Origin: Burkholderia sp. Leaf177
GTDB taxonomy: Bacteria; Pseudomonadota; Gammaproteobacteria; Burkholderiales; Burkholderiaceae
Length of the DNA: 64,000 bases
Reading direction: 5' to 3'
NCBI RefSeq assembly: GCF_001424345.1
Contig: NZ_LMPF01000001.1
Location: 265,751 to 329,750 of the forward strand
Under the pieces are notes generated by a model, which saw nothing but the letters and a program-made list of their open reading frames with translations, was not told the DNA's origin and did not search any database. The stretch's first letter is position 1. Each line of letters opens with the position of its first letter. Below, piece after piece: positions 57,820-64,000 of the stretch. A program made the translations under genes and the position numbers.

Positions 57820-58380
57820 ATGAATAAAGCATTTGTCAAAGAGTCGGACGAAAGTGACGACGACCTCGATATTGAACAGCCACCCGGCGTTCCACCCGGT
57901 ACCAAAAACTACATTACGCCTGCGGGGCATCAGCGTCTGCGCGACGAACTGCTGCATCTGCTCGATGTGGAACGTCCGGATGTCGTGAAGTTGCTCTCGT
58001 GGGCGGCTTCGAATGGCGACCGGTCGGAGAACGGCGATTACATCTACGGCAAGCGGCGCTTGCGCGAAATCGATCGGCGTATCCGTTTCCTGACAAAGCG
58101 GCTGGACTTGGCCGAAGTGGTAGACAGCAGCCGGCAGGAGAATGTCGATCAGGTGTTTTTCGGCGCGACCGTAGCGTACGCCGGCGACGACGGGGAAGAG
58201 CAGACGGTGACCATCGTCGGCGTGGACGAGGTGAATCTGGACATTGGACACGTGAGCTGGATATCGCCCATCGCGCGTGCGCTGCTCAAAGCAAAGGTTG
58301 GCGACACGGTGACGCTTCACACGCCGGCCGGCGTGCAGCAGATCGATATTCTCGACGTGCACTATCCGCCGAAGGTTTGA
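57820..58380 (+). CDS. greB: Transcript cleavage factor GreB
   Basis: GreB rescues backtracked RNA polymerase by stimulating transcript cleavage. The coiled coil carries the catalytic tip NGDRSENGDYIYGKRRLREI with the acidic Asp/Glu pair, and KRLRELDRRIRFL-like residues (REIDRRIRFLTKRL) define GreB rather than GreA. The C-terminal FKBP-like domain ends DVHYPPKV. An acidic N-terminal extension of about 25 residues precedes. 186 residues. Followed by a bidirectional terminator. Confidence 0.95.
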   Translation: MNKAFVKESDESDDDLDIEQPPGVPPGTKNYITPAGHQRLRDELLHLLDVERPDVVKLLSWAASNGDRSENGDYIYGKRRLREIDRRIRFLTKRLDLAEVVDSSRQENVDQVFFGATVAYAGDDGEEQTVTIVGVDEVNLDIGHVSWISPIARALLKAKVGDTVTLHTPAGVQQIDILDVHYPPKV

Positions 58381-58407
58381 GCGCCAAGAGCGTAAAAGCT
58401 CGGGACG

Positions 58408-58437
58408 AAAAAAAAGCGCCGCAAGCGGCGCTTTTTT
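58408..58437. terminator. Bidirectional terminator between greB and the porin gene
   Basis: AAAAAGCGCCG and CGGCGCTTTTTT flank a CAAG loop (stem 58411-58421 with 58426-58436). A- and T-runs on both sides let it serve both convergent genes. Confidence 0.93.
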
Positions 58438-58463
58438 CACATCGGTACTGCTTGAATCGAAGC

Positions 58464-59621
58464 TTAGAAGCGGTGACGAATGCCAACCGTTGCCGACACT
58501 TGATTCGGGGTCGACGACATGCCTACGCCCGTGATCGGAGCGCCGAGGCCGGTGTCGCCCAGGTCAATCGCGTGAACGTATTCACCTTGCAGGTACACGT
58601 CAGTGCGCTTCGACAGCGAGTAAGCCGTTTGCAGGGCGAACTGATGGAACGAAGGCTTCGCGCCGTCAAGACGTGCGTCCGTGTACGTGTACTCGCCTGC
58701 CAGGCTCAGTGCCGGGGTCAGCGCGTAACGGCCGTTCAACTCATAGTTGTTGAAGCGAGCATAGTTGTTCGTCAGGCCAACACCGTTGGTTGCGCTGATT
58801 GCGCCGCCAGAGATGCCAACTGCGTCTTCAAGCTTCGTTTGCGTGAACACGAAGCCAACCGTTGCCGGGCCGAACGCGTAGTTCAAGCCAGCACCGAACG
58901 TGCGCTGCAGGCCAGCCACGAACGTGTTGTCGCCAGCAACTGCACCGCCGCTGTTCGACAGTGCTGCAGCAGCACCAGCGCCCGTGACGTTGTTGTTCAG
59001 TTGCAAGTAAGCAGCAGCGATGTTCAACGGACCGTAGTTGTACGATGCGCCAACGCTGTAAGCCCGGTTGTTCGAGAAACCGTCAGCCTGGTTCGAGAAC
59101 CCGTACTGAGCACCGAACTTGAAGCCAGCGTAGTTCGCGCTTTGGTACTTGATCGAGTTGTTGATACGGAACGAGTTGTCGAGGTTGTCGTTGTCGAACG
59201 GGTGGGCGAACTGCGTACCACCGTACTGCGTACCGGTCAGAGCCAACGGGCCCAGGTAGTCAACCACTGAGTCGTATTGACGACCAAGCGTTACAGCACC
59301 GTATTGCGTGCTCGACAGACCAACGAATGCTTGACGGCCGAATTCGCGACCACCTTGACCCAGCGTGCCGTTAGCAATGCTGAAGCCGTTTTCCAACGTG
59401 AAGATTGCCTTCAGGCCACCGCCGAGGTCTTCAGCGCCGCGCAAGCCCCAACGGCTGCCGTTCACCGAACCGCTCGTCATCTTGAAGTTGTGTTCGCCGC
59501 CTTGGTTGTTCGTGTACGTCAGGCCAGCATCGATCAAACCGTAGAGCGTCACGCTGCTTTGTGCGTGAGCGGCGGTTGCAAATACGCCCGACAGGGCGGC
59601 GACCATGAGAGTCTTTTTCAT
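58464..59621 (-). CDS. Gram-negative porin (OpcP/OmpC-like)
   Basis: A 385-residue trimeric general porin of the Burkholderiaceae type. The signal peptide ends TAAHA (residue 20), followed by QSSVTLYGLIDAGLTYTNN. GSRWGLRGAEDLGGGLKAIFTLENGF and GRQAFVGLSS are typical first strands, and the protein ends VSATVGIRHRF with the terminal Phe needed for Bam-dependent insertion. GGAG lies about eight bases before the ATG. A small hairpin (59644-59648 with 59655-59659) sits in the mRNA leader close to the Shine-Dalgarno. Codon usage is strongly biased to a few codons, as in highly expressed genes. Confidence 0.95.
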   Translation of the reverse strand: MKKTLMVAALSGVFATAAHAQSSVTLYGLIDAGLTYTNNQGGEHNFKMTSGSVNGSRWGLRGAEDLGGGLKAIFTLENGFSIANGTLGQGGREFGRQAFVGLSSTQYGAVTLGRQYDSVVDYLGPLALTGTQYGGTQFAHPFDNDNLDNSFRINNSIKYQSANYAGFKFGAQYGFSNQADGFSNNRAYSVGASYNYGPLNIAAAYLQLNNNVTGAGAAAALSNSGGAVAGDNTFVAGLQRTFGAGLNYAFGPATVGFVFTQTKLEDAVGISGGAISATNGVGLTNNYARFNNYELNGRYALTPALSLAGEYTYTDARLDGAKPSFHQFALQTAYSLSKRTDVYLQGEYVHAIDLGDTGLGAPITGVGMSSTPNQVSATVGIRHRF

Positions 59622-60041
59622 CTTTGTAACTCCGAGAGCAGTTTGGGTCTGACAACCCAGGCTTGAAGGAAACCTTCACTCCGACGCGCTGCGAGAGGCG
59701 CTGTCAGGTGATTTCATGTGCAATGAATTGACACAGTCGTTTCCGGACCAGACGAAGTGTAAAGACGGTGTTACAGCGATGGCATTCCGATTTCCGCAAT
59801 AAAGTATTCTGTTATCGGCAATGATGGGAAAATCCCGGAGAGGGCTTTACTGGCAAGGGTTTGCGGGGGATTGAGAAGAACACAAGGCGCGTGTCAACAA
59901 AGTGTCGTTGCGCAATTGCTACAAGTTCTATAGTTAAAATACAACGCCAATAATCCGAAATGTCGATTGTTGACGGAACCGCAATAGATGATTGCCAGAA
60001 CTGGGGATGATTCTCGTCTGATGCATGGCTATACTTAAATC
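59622..60041. other. Intergenic region upstream of the porin gene
   Basis: About 420 bases with no supportable protein gene, AT-rich in its distal half. It must hold the porin promoter and long leader on the minus strand and, if the candidate small RNA is real, that RNA's promoter on the plus strand. TAAAAT (59935-59940) and TATACT (60030-60035) are plus-strand -10-like hexamers, neither with a good -35. Confidence 0.5.
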
Positions 60042-60126
60042 GCTGCTTTCCGAAGCAGACTTTTTCGTTGACGGAAAAGATCTCCAAACCTTGTCAGCGC
60101 GACTTCCCAGTCGCGCTTTTTTTTTT
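60042..60126 (+). ncRNA. Candidate trans-acting small RNA next to the porin gene
   Basis: An 85-base plus-strand interval folds into three hairpins: CTGCTT/AAGCAG with loop TCCG (60043-60058); a 7-bp stem 60060-60066/60073-60079; and the terminator GCGCGACT/AGTCGCGC with loop TCCC (60097-60116) followed by ten T (60117-60126). A 17-base unpaired window between hairpins 2 and 3 contains ATCTCC, complementary to Shine-Dalgarno sequences. TATACT at 60030-60035 would place the start near 60042. There is no plus-strand protein gene here that needs this terminator. The shape matches Hfq-type small RNAs. Confidence 0.6.
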
Positions 60127-60185
60127 CAAAGCAAATCCACGGGGATTCGCTCCGAGCGCTATCTAATTAGTAGTCTCTGCGAAAC

Positions 60186-60458
60186 CTAATAGGCGAGTTC
60201 CATTTCCTCTTCAGGATGCTCCGGCGTTTCGACGGGCTTGCTGTTATCAAAAACCGCCGGGCTCGAAATCGTCCAGTCTTCCATTACGTAACGGCGGGCA
60301 TCCATTGGAGAGGACAACAGGTTTTGCCAATGATCGCCATGCCATGCAGGATCGAAATCCAGTAAAGACGTCGTTTGTGCTTCCGATGTTTCCACTGCGG
60401 GCTGAGGGGCCACCCAAGTCCTGATCCACGAAAACATGCTTTTGAGTTCGGTCGTCAC
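60186..60458 (-). CDS. Small acidic protein of unknown function (90 residues)
   Basis: The GTG at 60458 is preceded by a perfect AAGGAGGT six bases upstream, so a real gene is likely. The 90-residue product is acidic at its end (HPEEEMELAY) and Trp-rich near the start (FSWIRTWVAP) and middle, with no signal or clear domain. I do not recognise a family. It lies between the candidate small RNA and the exonuclease gene; no terminator is evident for it. Confidence 0.7.
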   Translation of the reverse strand: MTTELKSMFSWIRTWVAPQPAVETSEAQTTSLLDFDPAWHGDHWQNLLSSPMDARRYVMEDWTISSPAVFDNSKPVETPEHPEEEMELAY

Positions 60459-60740
60459 GGCCTGACCTCCTTAAAAAGTGTTTGCGGTACACGTTTATGA
60501 TGCCGACGGTCGCCCTCGGTAACAAGACTCGTAAACGCTTACGATTCGATAAATCCGGTTACAACCCGGGTAAATACTTCCGAATCCATATAGAGTTGGC
60601 TTAGAAGGGCAATTGTTGCGATGAATCCGCCTTTCGTCCTTCGCATTCAATAGTGCGAATTGCAGGAGATTAAGGAACCCGCTTTACCGTGGGATAAAAT
60701 GCAAGATCGGATTCCACTTCACTTTTAGCGGTCAGCACCC

Positions 60741-61886
60741 TTGCTCCCAATCGTTCCCAATCTCTTCTCCGCAGAGCCGCTGGTTTTTGTCGACCTGGAA
60801 ACAACGGGCGGCAGCCTGGGTGTTCATCGAATCACTGAAATTGGCGTTGTTGAAGTAGGGCCATCTGGCGTGACGCAGTGGAGTTCGCTCGTCAATCCGC
60901 AGCAGCCCATTCCATTTTTCATCCAGCAGCTCACCGGAATCAACGATTCGATGGTGCGCGAAGCGCCAACTTTCGATGCCCTCGCGCAGGATCTTCTGAC
61001 GCGTCTCCACGGCAGATTGTTTGTGGCGCACAACGCGCGCTTCGATCACGGCTTCCTGCGCAGCGAATTCAAGCGCGCGGGCATGAAGTTCCAGCCGGAC
61101 GTGCTGTGCACGGTGCAATTGTCGCGGGCGATCTACCCAGCCGAACGGCGGCATGGTCTCGATGCGCTGATCGAACGGCACGCGCTTGTCCCGTTCGCGC
61201 GCCATCGCGCACTCGCCGACGCCGATCTTCTCTGGCAGTTCTGGCAGCACCTTCACAGCACGCATTCCGCCGATATCCTGCGCGGCCATATAGAACAGGT
61301 GACGCGTCGTTTCCGGCTGGCTGGGGATATCGATGAAGACACGATCGAGCGCATCCCGGCGGGTTGCGGCGTATATGTGTTCTACGGTGAAAACGACGTT
61401 CCGCTGTATGTGGGGCGCAGCGTGCGCTTGCGTCAGCGGGTGCGCGCGCATTTGTCGGGCGTGAAGCGATCGGCGAAAGAGCTGCGGCTCGCCGAACTGG
61501 TCAGGCGCGTGGAGTGGACCGCGACGGGCGGCGAGATTGGCGCGATGCTCGAGGAAGGGCGTTCGATCGCGCGGTTTGGTCCGGCGCACAACCGCAGTTC
61601 GAAACTACGTCGCGACGATCCGCGCGGCGCACCGTGGATGTATCCCGGGGCGATTGCTATCGAAGAAGTGAACGCCGAGACGGGCCAACGCGTTTGGCAT
61701 GTCGTCGATGGTTGGCAATTTTTCGGCACGGCAACATCGCTCGATGAAGCCGCGCGCCTGCGTTCGTCTTCGGTATCGGCGAACTTCGAGCTGGCGACTT
61801 ACCGGATTCTCAGCGAGCGTTTGTCGCGCGGATTGAAGATCGTGCCGCTCGGCGCCGCGGTTCCGTTCAATCGCGAAGTCGCCTAA
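60741..61886 (+). CDS. DEDDh exonuclease fused to a GIY-YIG nuclease domain
   Basis: The N-terminal 175 residues are a DnaQ-like 3'-5' exonuclease: FVDLETTGG (ExoI, Asp/Glu), AHNARFDHGFL (ExoII) and RHRALADADLLW (ExoIII with His and Asp). The C-terminal half begins with a UvrC-type GIY-YIG module, GVYVFYGENDVPLYVGRS, then RLRQRVRAHL. Such fusions are known in proteobacteria and probably act in DNA repair; the GIY-YIG part resembles Cho/UvrC-N. No ATG is available between the upstream stop (60726) and the domain, so the TTG at 60741 is the likely start. Confidence 0.88.
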   Translation: MLPIVPNLFSAEPLVFVDLETTGGSLGVHRITEIGVVEVGPSGVTQWSSLVNPQQPIPFFIQQLTGINDSMVREAPTFDALAQDLLTRLHGRLFVAHNARFDHGFLRSEFKRAGMKFQPDVLCTVQLSRAIYPAERRHGLDALIERHALVPFARHRALADADLLWQFWQHLHSTHSADILRGHIEQVTRRFRLAGDIDEDTIERIPAGCGVYVFYGENDVPLYVGRSVRLRQRVRAHLSGVKRSAKELRLAELVRRVEWTATGGEIGAMLEEGRSIARFGPAHNRSSKLRRDDPRGAPWMYPGAIAIEEVNAETGQRVWHVVDGWQFFGTATSLDEAARLRSSSVSANFELATYRILSERLSRGLKIVPLGAAVPFNREVA

Positions 61887-61897
61887 CTCACAAGCAT

Positions 61898-62497
61898 CTA
61901 ACCTACAGCGCCCACGCCGCCAGCCGCGCAGACGTGCGACAACGCGCGGGCAAGCGGCGCGTTCTGAGCCGAGTCGTAACGCGTCATGTGTTTCCATCGC
62001 GCGATGCTGTCGGCGAGACGCAGCGGGCAATCGTCGGCGTGACGCAACTGCTCCACGCCAGCGAGCGCGCGCAAAAGCGAGTCCGTTACGCGGTCGAGCT
62101 GCGGGCGAGTATCCCGGGCGAGATCCGGAGGCGTGCCTTCAGGCGGCCGGGATTTGCGCCAGTTATCGAAGAGGGCGTTCTGCACGTCCTTGCTCGCCTC
62201 GATCTGATCCCGAAAGAAAGCTTGTGCGAACGCCGGATCGATCCCGGCCGCCTTCGCACGCGCATCGATGCGTGCAAGCAGCGCGGCTTCGCGAGGTTCA
62301 TCGGTGATGGATTCGTGACGCGCCCACTTCCAGCGCGCGACCGGTTCGGCCAAGGCCAACCGTTGCGACGACAACGCAATGAGATTGGTGAGCGGGGTAT
62401 CGTCGCCATCAGCGAATGCGTTCGATGAAAACGCCGCGACGATCGTCATGGACGTCGCCGTTACAGCAATGGCCCGCAGGAATGAAGTGGAAAGCAT
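61898..62497 (-). CDS. Secreted chorismate mutase (AroQ gamma type)
   Basis: The 199-residue product has a signal peptide (cleavage after NAFA, about residue 29) and the all-helical periplasmic chorismate mutase fold: LTNLIALSSQRLALAEPVARWK, then EAALLARIDARAKAAGIDPAFAQAFFRDQIEAS split over two helices. Such enzymes convert chorismate to prephenate outside the cytoplasm; their role is debated. It converges with the exonuclease gene, 11 bases apart. Confidence 0.9.
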   Translation of the reverse strand: MLSTSFLRAIAVTATSMTIVAAFSSNAFADGDDTPLTNLIALSSQRLALAEPVARWKWARHESITDEPREAALLARIDARAKAAGIDPAFAQAFFRDQIEASKDVQNALFDNWRKSRPPEGTPPDLARDTRPQLDRVTDSLLRALAGVEQLRHADDCPLRLADSIARWKHMTRYDSAQNAPLARALSHVCAAGGVGAVG

Positions 62498-62687
62498 GAG
62501 TGGCTGGTAGCGTGCAAAGAGCCGCAGCTTAACTCAAGGTTTGAATGTTGGTTTTGCGCGATACACGCGTGTCAACGCGGCACCGCTAAAGAGAGATGCC
62601 GCGATGTTCAAGCGTGCAAAAGCCGCAGTCCGCTCAGGGTCCGCATGGAACGTGCATGCGCGCAACGCATGCGACGAGTTGCACGAA

Positions 62688-62834
62688 TTACTTCGAGTCG
62701 CACAGGTTGCGTTGTTCGTCGAAGAAAGCCCGGACGTGCTCAGGCAATTCCGCAAGGAACTCGACTGCGACCGGGTCTTGATCCGGACAACGCACCGTGT
62801 CGGGTGCCGGGATTTTGGTCGGTTTGGCGTCCAT
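62688..62834 (-). CDS. Small protein of 48 residues
   Basis: The ATG at 62834 follows AAGGAGAGAAAGTG, a strong ribosome-binding site, and opens a 48-codon frame ending in TAA at 62690-62688. The product starts MDAKPTKIPAPDTVRCP and ends NLCDSK; it is acidic and has two cysteines. I recognise no family. The gene is too short for many gene callers. It lies alone between the chorismate mutase gene and the efflux gene. Confidence 0.5.
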   Translation of the reverse strand: MDAKPTKIPAPDTVRCPDQDPVAVEFLAELPEHVRAFFDEQRNLCDSK

Positions 62835-63371
62835 CACTTTCTCTCCTTGTATAAGGTCGATTATCAATCTCGACTCTGGCTTCGCGCTAGCGTCGAATGC
62901 GCGGCTGGAACTTTTCCCTGTTCCTTTGTTGCTTTAACGGAACACCAATGGCGTGACTTAAACGTGTCACAGTTAATAACCAGGTATTTGCCGTTATCCC
63001 TTTATTGCCGATACCGAATGTTGCTTTGCGGCAAATATTTCATCAAGCGCTTCAAACTCATCTCAATGCGCCAAACGCGTTACTCCCGCGGCGCAAACCG
63101 CCGTATAACCTCGTCCTTCTTATGTTGATAACGGCAGTATTTCGGCCCGGTTGACCGATTTATTATCTTTTAAAAAACTTTCTGATTTCGATGTGTCTGG
63201 AAACGCACACTGACATACAAACGGATGTTCGCAAATCAGCTAAATCCGAAACATCGATAAAGCGACGCGAAAATGTTTTTTTTGCGACCAATTTAAGCCG
63301 CGAGCTTAAAGCGTTACTTTAACTACGTGACGCTAAGCGTTACGGCAAAACATTTATCGTTGGAAGCGGTA
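62835..63371. other. Long AT-rich intergenic region
   Basis: About 540 bases without a supportable gene, richer in A and T than the rest of the window. It includes a T8 run at 63274-63281 without a stem, and a cluster of three GCGTTAC-like words (63311, 63327 inverted, 63337), one inside a TTAAAG/CTTTAA inverted repeat (63306-63322). The promoter for the 48-residue gene lies near its start. Confidence 0.5.
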
Positions 63372-64000
63372 TCAGTTGGATTGCGCTGCGATCGAGTCGA
63401 TGGCGCCCGTGGCAAGTGCCAAAGCTGCGGCGGCCGATAACGCGCCGCTGTAACTGTCCGCGTTTGCGTTTTTCGCTACGAGCAACTGGTTTTGTGCGAG
63501 CAGGGCGTCGGTGATCGAGCCGACACCTTGGCGGTAGGCATCGAATGCGGCGTCGTAGGTGGTCTGCGCGGCGCCCAGCAATTCCCTCGCGGCGGCGTTC
63601 GCAGCCAGACTCGTCTGCAGCGTGTTCTGCGCCACGACGATCTGGCGGACCGCGTCCTCGCGGCTTCGGACAAGGCGCGTCGATGCGCTGTCGGCGTCGT
63701 TGCGTGTTTGCGCGAGAACGGCCTGGCGCAAGCCGCCGTCGTACAGCGGAATCGTTACGCCGACGATCACGCTGCCGCCGTAACGCCCGCCGCTCAGATT
63801 CACCGTCGGCAATTGCTGGCCGATGCCCGGCACCGCCGATATCGAAGAGTTGCCCGTGTTGTATGCACCGTTCGCCGCCAGAAAGACCTTCGGCATGAAT
63901 TCCGACTCGGCCGATTTCACTCTGGCAAAGTTGATCCGCTCTGCGGCGTAGGCGCTCAGGACGTCGGGACGGCGCGCGATCGCATCCGAAACAATCCGTT
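63372..64000 (-). CDS. Outer-membrane efflux protein (NodT/TolC type), C-terminal part
   Basis: Only the last 209 codons are inside the window; the frame is open to position 64000. IARRPDVLSAYAAERIN, FARVKSAESEFMPKVFLA and later TIPLYDGGLRQAVL are the hallmarks of the second OEP repeat of RND-type outer-membrane factors. The start at an internal GTG (63920) seen as a separate frame is only the truncation effect. It usually follows RND pump and adaptor genes, which would lie beyond the window. Distinct from the tolC gene at 20.8 kb. Confidence 0.93.
   Translation of the reverse strand, partial: RIVSDAIARRPDVLSAYAAERINFARVKSAESEFMPKVFLAANGAYNTGNSSISAVPGIGQQLPTVNLSGGRYGGSVIVGVTIPLYDGGLRQAVLAQTRNDADSASTRLVRSREDAVRQIVVAQNTLQTSLAANAAARELLGAAQTTYDAAFDAYRQGVGSITDALLAQNQLLVAKNANADSYSGALSAAAALALATGAIDSIAAQSN

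Noticed and set aside
62541-63128. A 195-codon plus-strand frame upstream of the efflux gene
   Set aside because: No family similarity, no Shine-Dalgarno, and it runs into the AT-rich region with erratic composition; the minus-strand 48-codon gene inside it has a strong ribosome-binding site.

Overview
The window is a GC-rich, densely coded stretch of a proteobacterial chromosome. Gene content and order (metG/apbC/dcd/amino-acid decarboxylase, ppc/hemC/hemDX/hemY, minCDE, gmk/rpoZ/spoT, rph/rdgB/hemW, a fused HemD-HemX and a 16-strand-type porin) point to a betaproteobacterium of the family Burkholderiaceae, most like Burkholderia, Paraburkholderia or Caballeronia. The genus is inferred from gene recognition only. 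Almost all of the window reads as conserved core genome. I saw no prophage, transposon, CRISPR array, rRNA operon or secretion locus.

Layout. 1-7.9 kb: 5' part of metG, an OmpA-like lipoprotein, apbC/mrp, a degenerate SodC-like lipoprotein, dcd, a PLP amino-acid decarboxylase and a bestrophin-like membrane protein. 8-13 kb: argH, an ECF sigma/anti-sigma pair, and an XRE regulator divergent from a methyltransferase around a perfect palindrome. 13-20.7 kb: ppc divergent from the haem operon hemC-hemDX-hemY. 20.8-26.3 kb (minus strand): tolC, rhodanese, pcm; then a TRIC-type membrane protein, an Smr-domain protein and trxB. 26.6-34.3 kb: ftsK-lolA, an NCS1 permease on the minus strand, rarA, and serS followed by tRNA-Ser(CGA). 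34.3-41.4 kb: two orphan exported proteins in an AT-rich pocket, a map paralogue, a GNAT acetyltransferase, minCDE, a YXWGXW-type secreted protein with a tiny lipoprotein, and a ClC transporter. 42-49.5 kb: an OpgC-like protein, an MHS transporter, a TonB-C-like lipoprotein, a TfoX-like protein, LysR/SDR, tRNA-Ser(UGA) and an MFS exporter. 49.5-58.4 kb: hemW-rdgB-rph in a tightly overlapping operon, yicC, gmk, rpoZ, spoT, a NinX-like protein, two identical tRNA-Arg(ACG) genes and greB. 58.4-64 kb: a porin, a candidate small RNA, a small acidic protein, a DEDDh-exonuclease/GIY-YIG fusion, a secreted chorismate mutase, a 48-codon gene, and the 3' part of an outer-membrane efflux gene.

Functional groups. 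hemC, hemD, hemX and hemY are translationally coupled and serve tetrapyrrole synthesis. minC, minD and minE place the division septum, with ftsK acting at the same site. gmk, rpoZ and spoT link guanine nucleotides, RNA polymerase and (p)ppGpp. rph, rdgB and hemW overlap with each other. serS sits directly upstream of a tRNA-Ser gene that has its own promoter.

The most interesting signals are non-coding. A compact three-hairpin transcript candidate with a ten-T terminator lies next to the porin gene (about 60042-60126, plus strand). A second structured plus-strand candidate lies at 11062-11176. Two palindromic 17-bp boxes sit exactly 21 bp apart in front of the bestrophin gene (7962-7999). A perfect 16-bp palindrome sits between the XRE regulator and the methyltransferase (12122-12137). 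Among proteins, a SodC-like lipoprotein lacking most metal ligands and an SDR whose YxxxK lysine is Asn are the oddest. I did not find a clear multi-gene system of an unknown kind.
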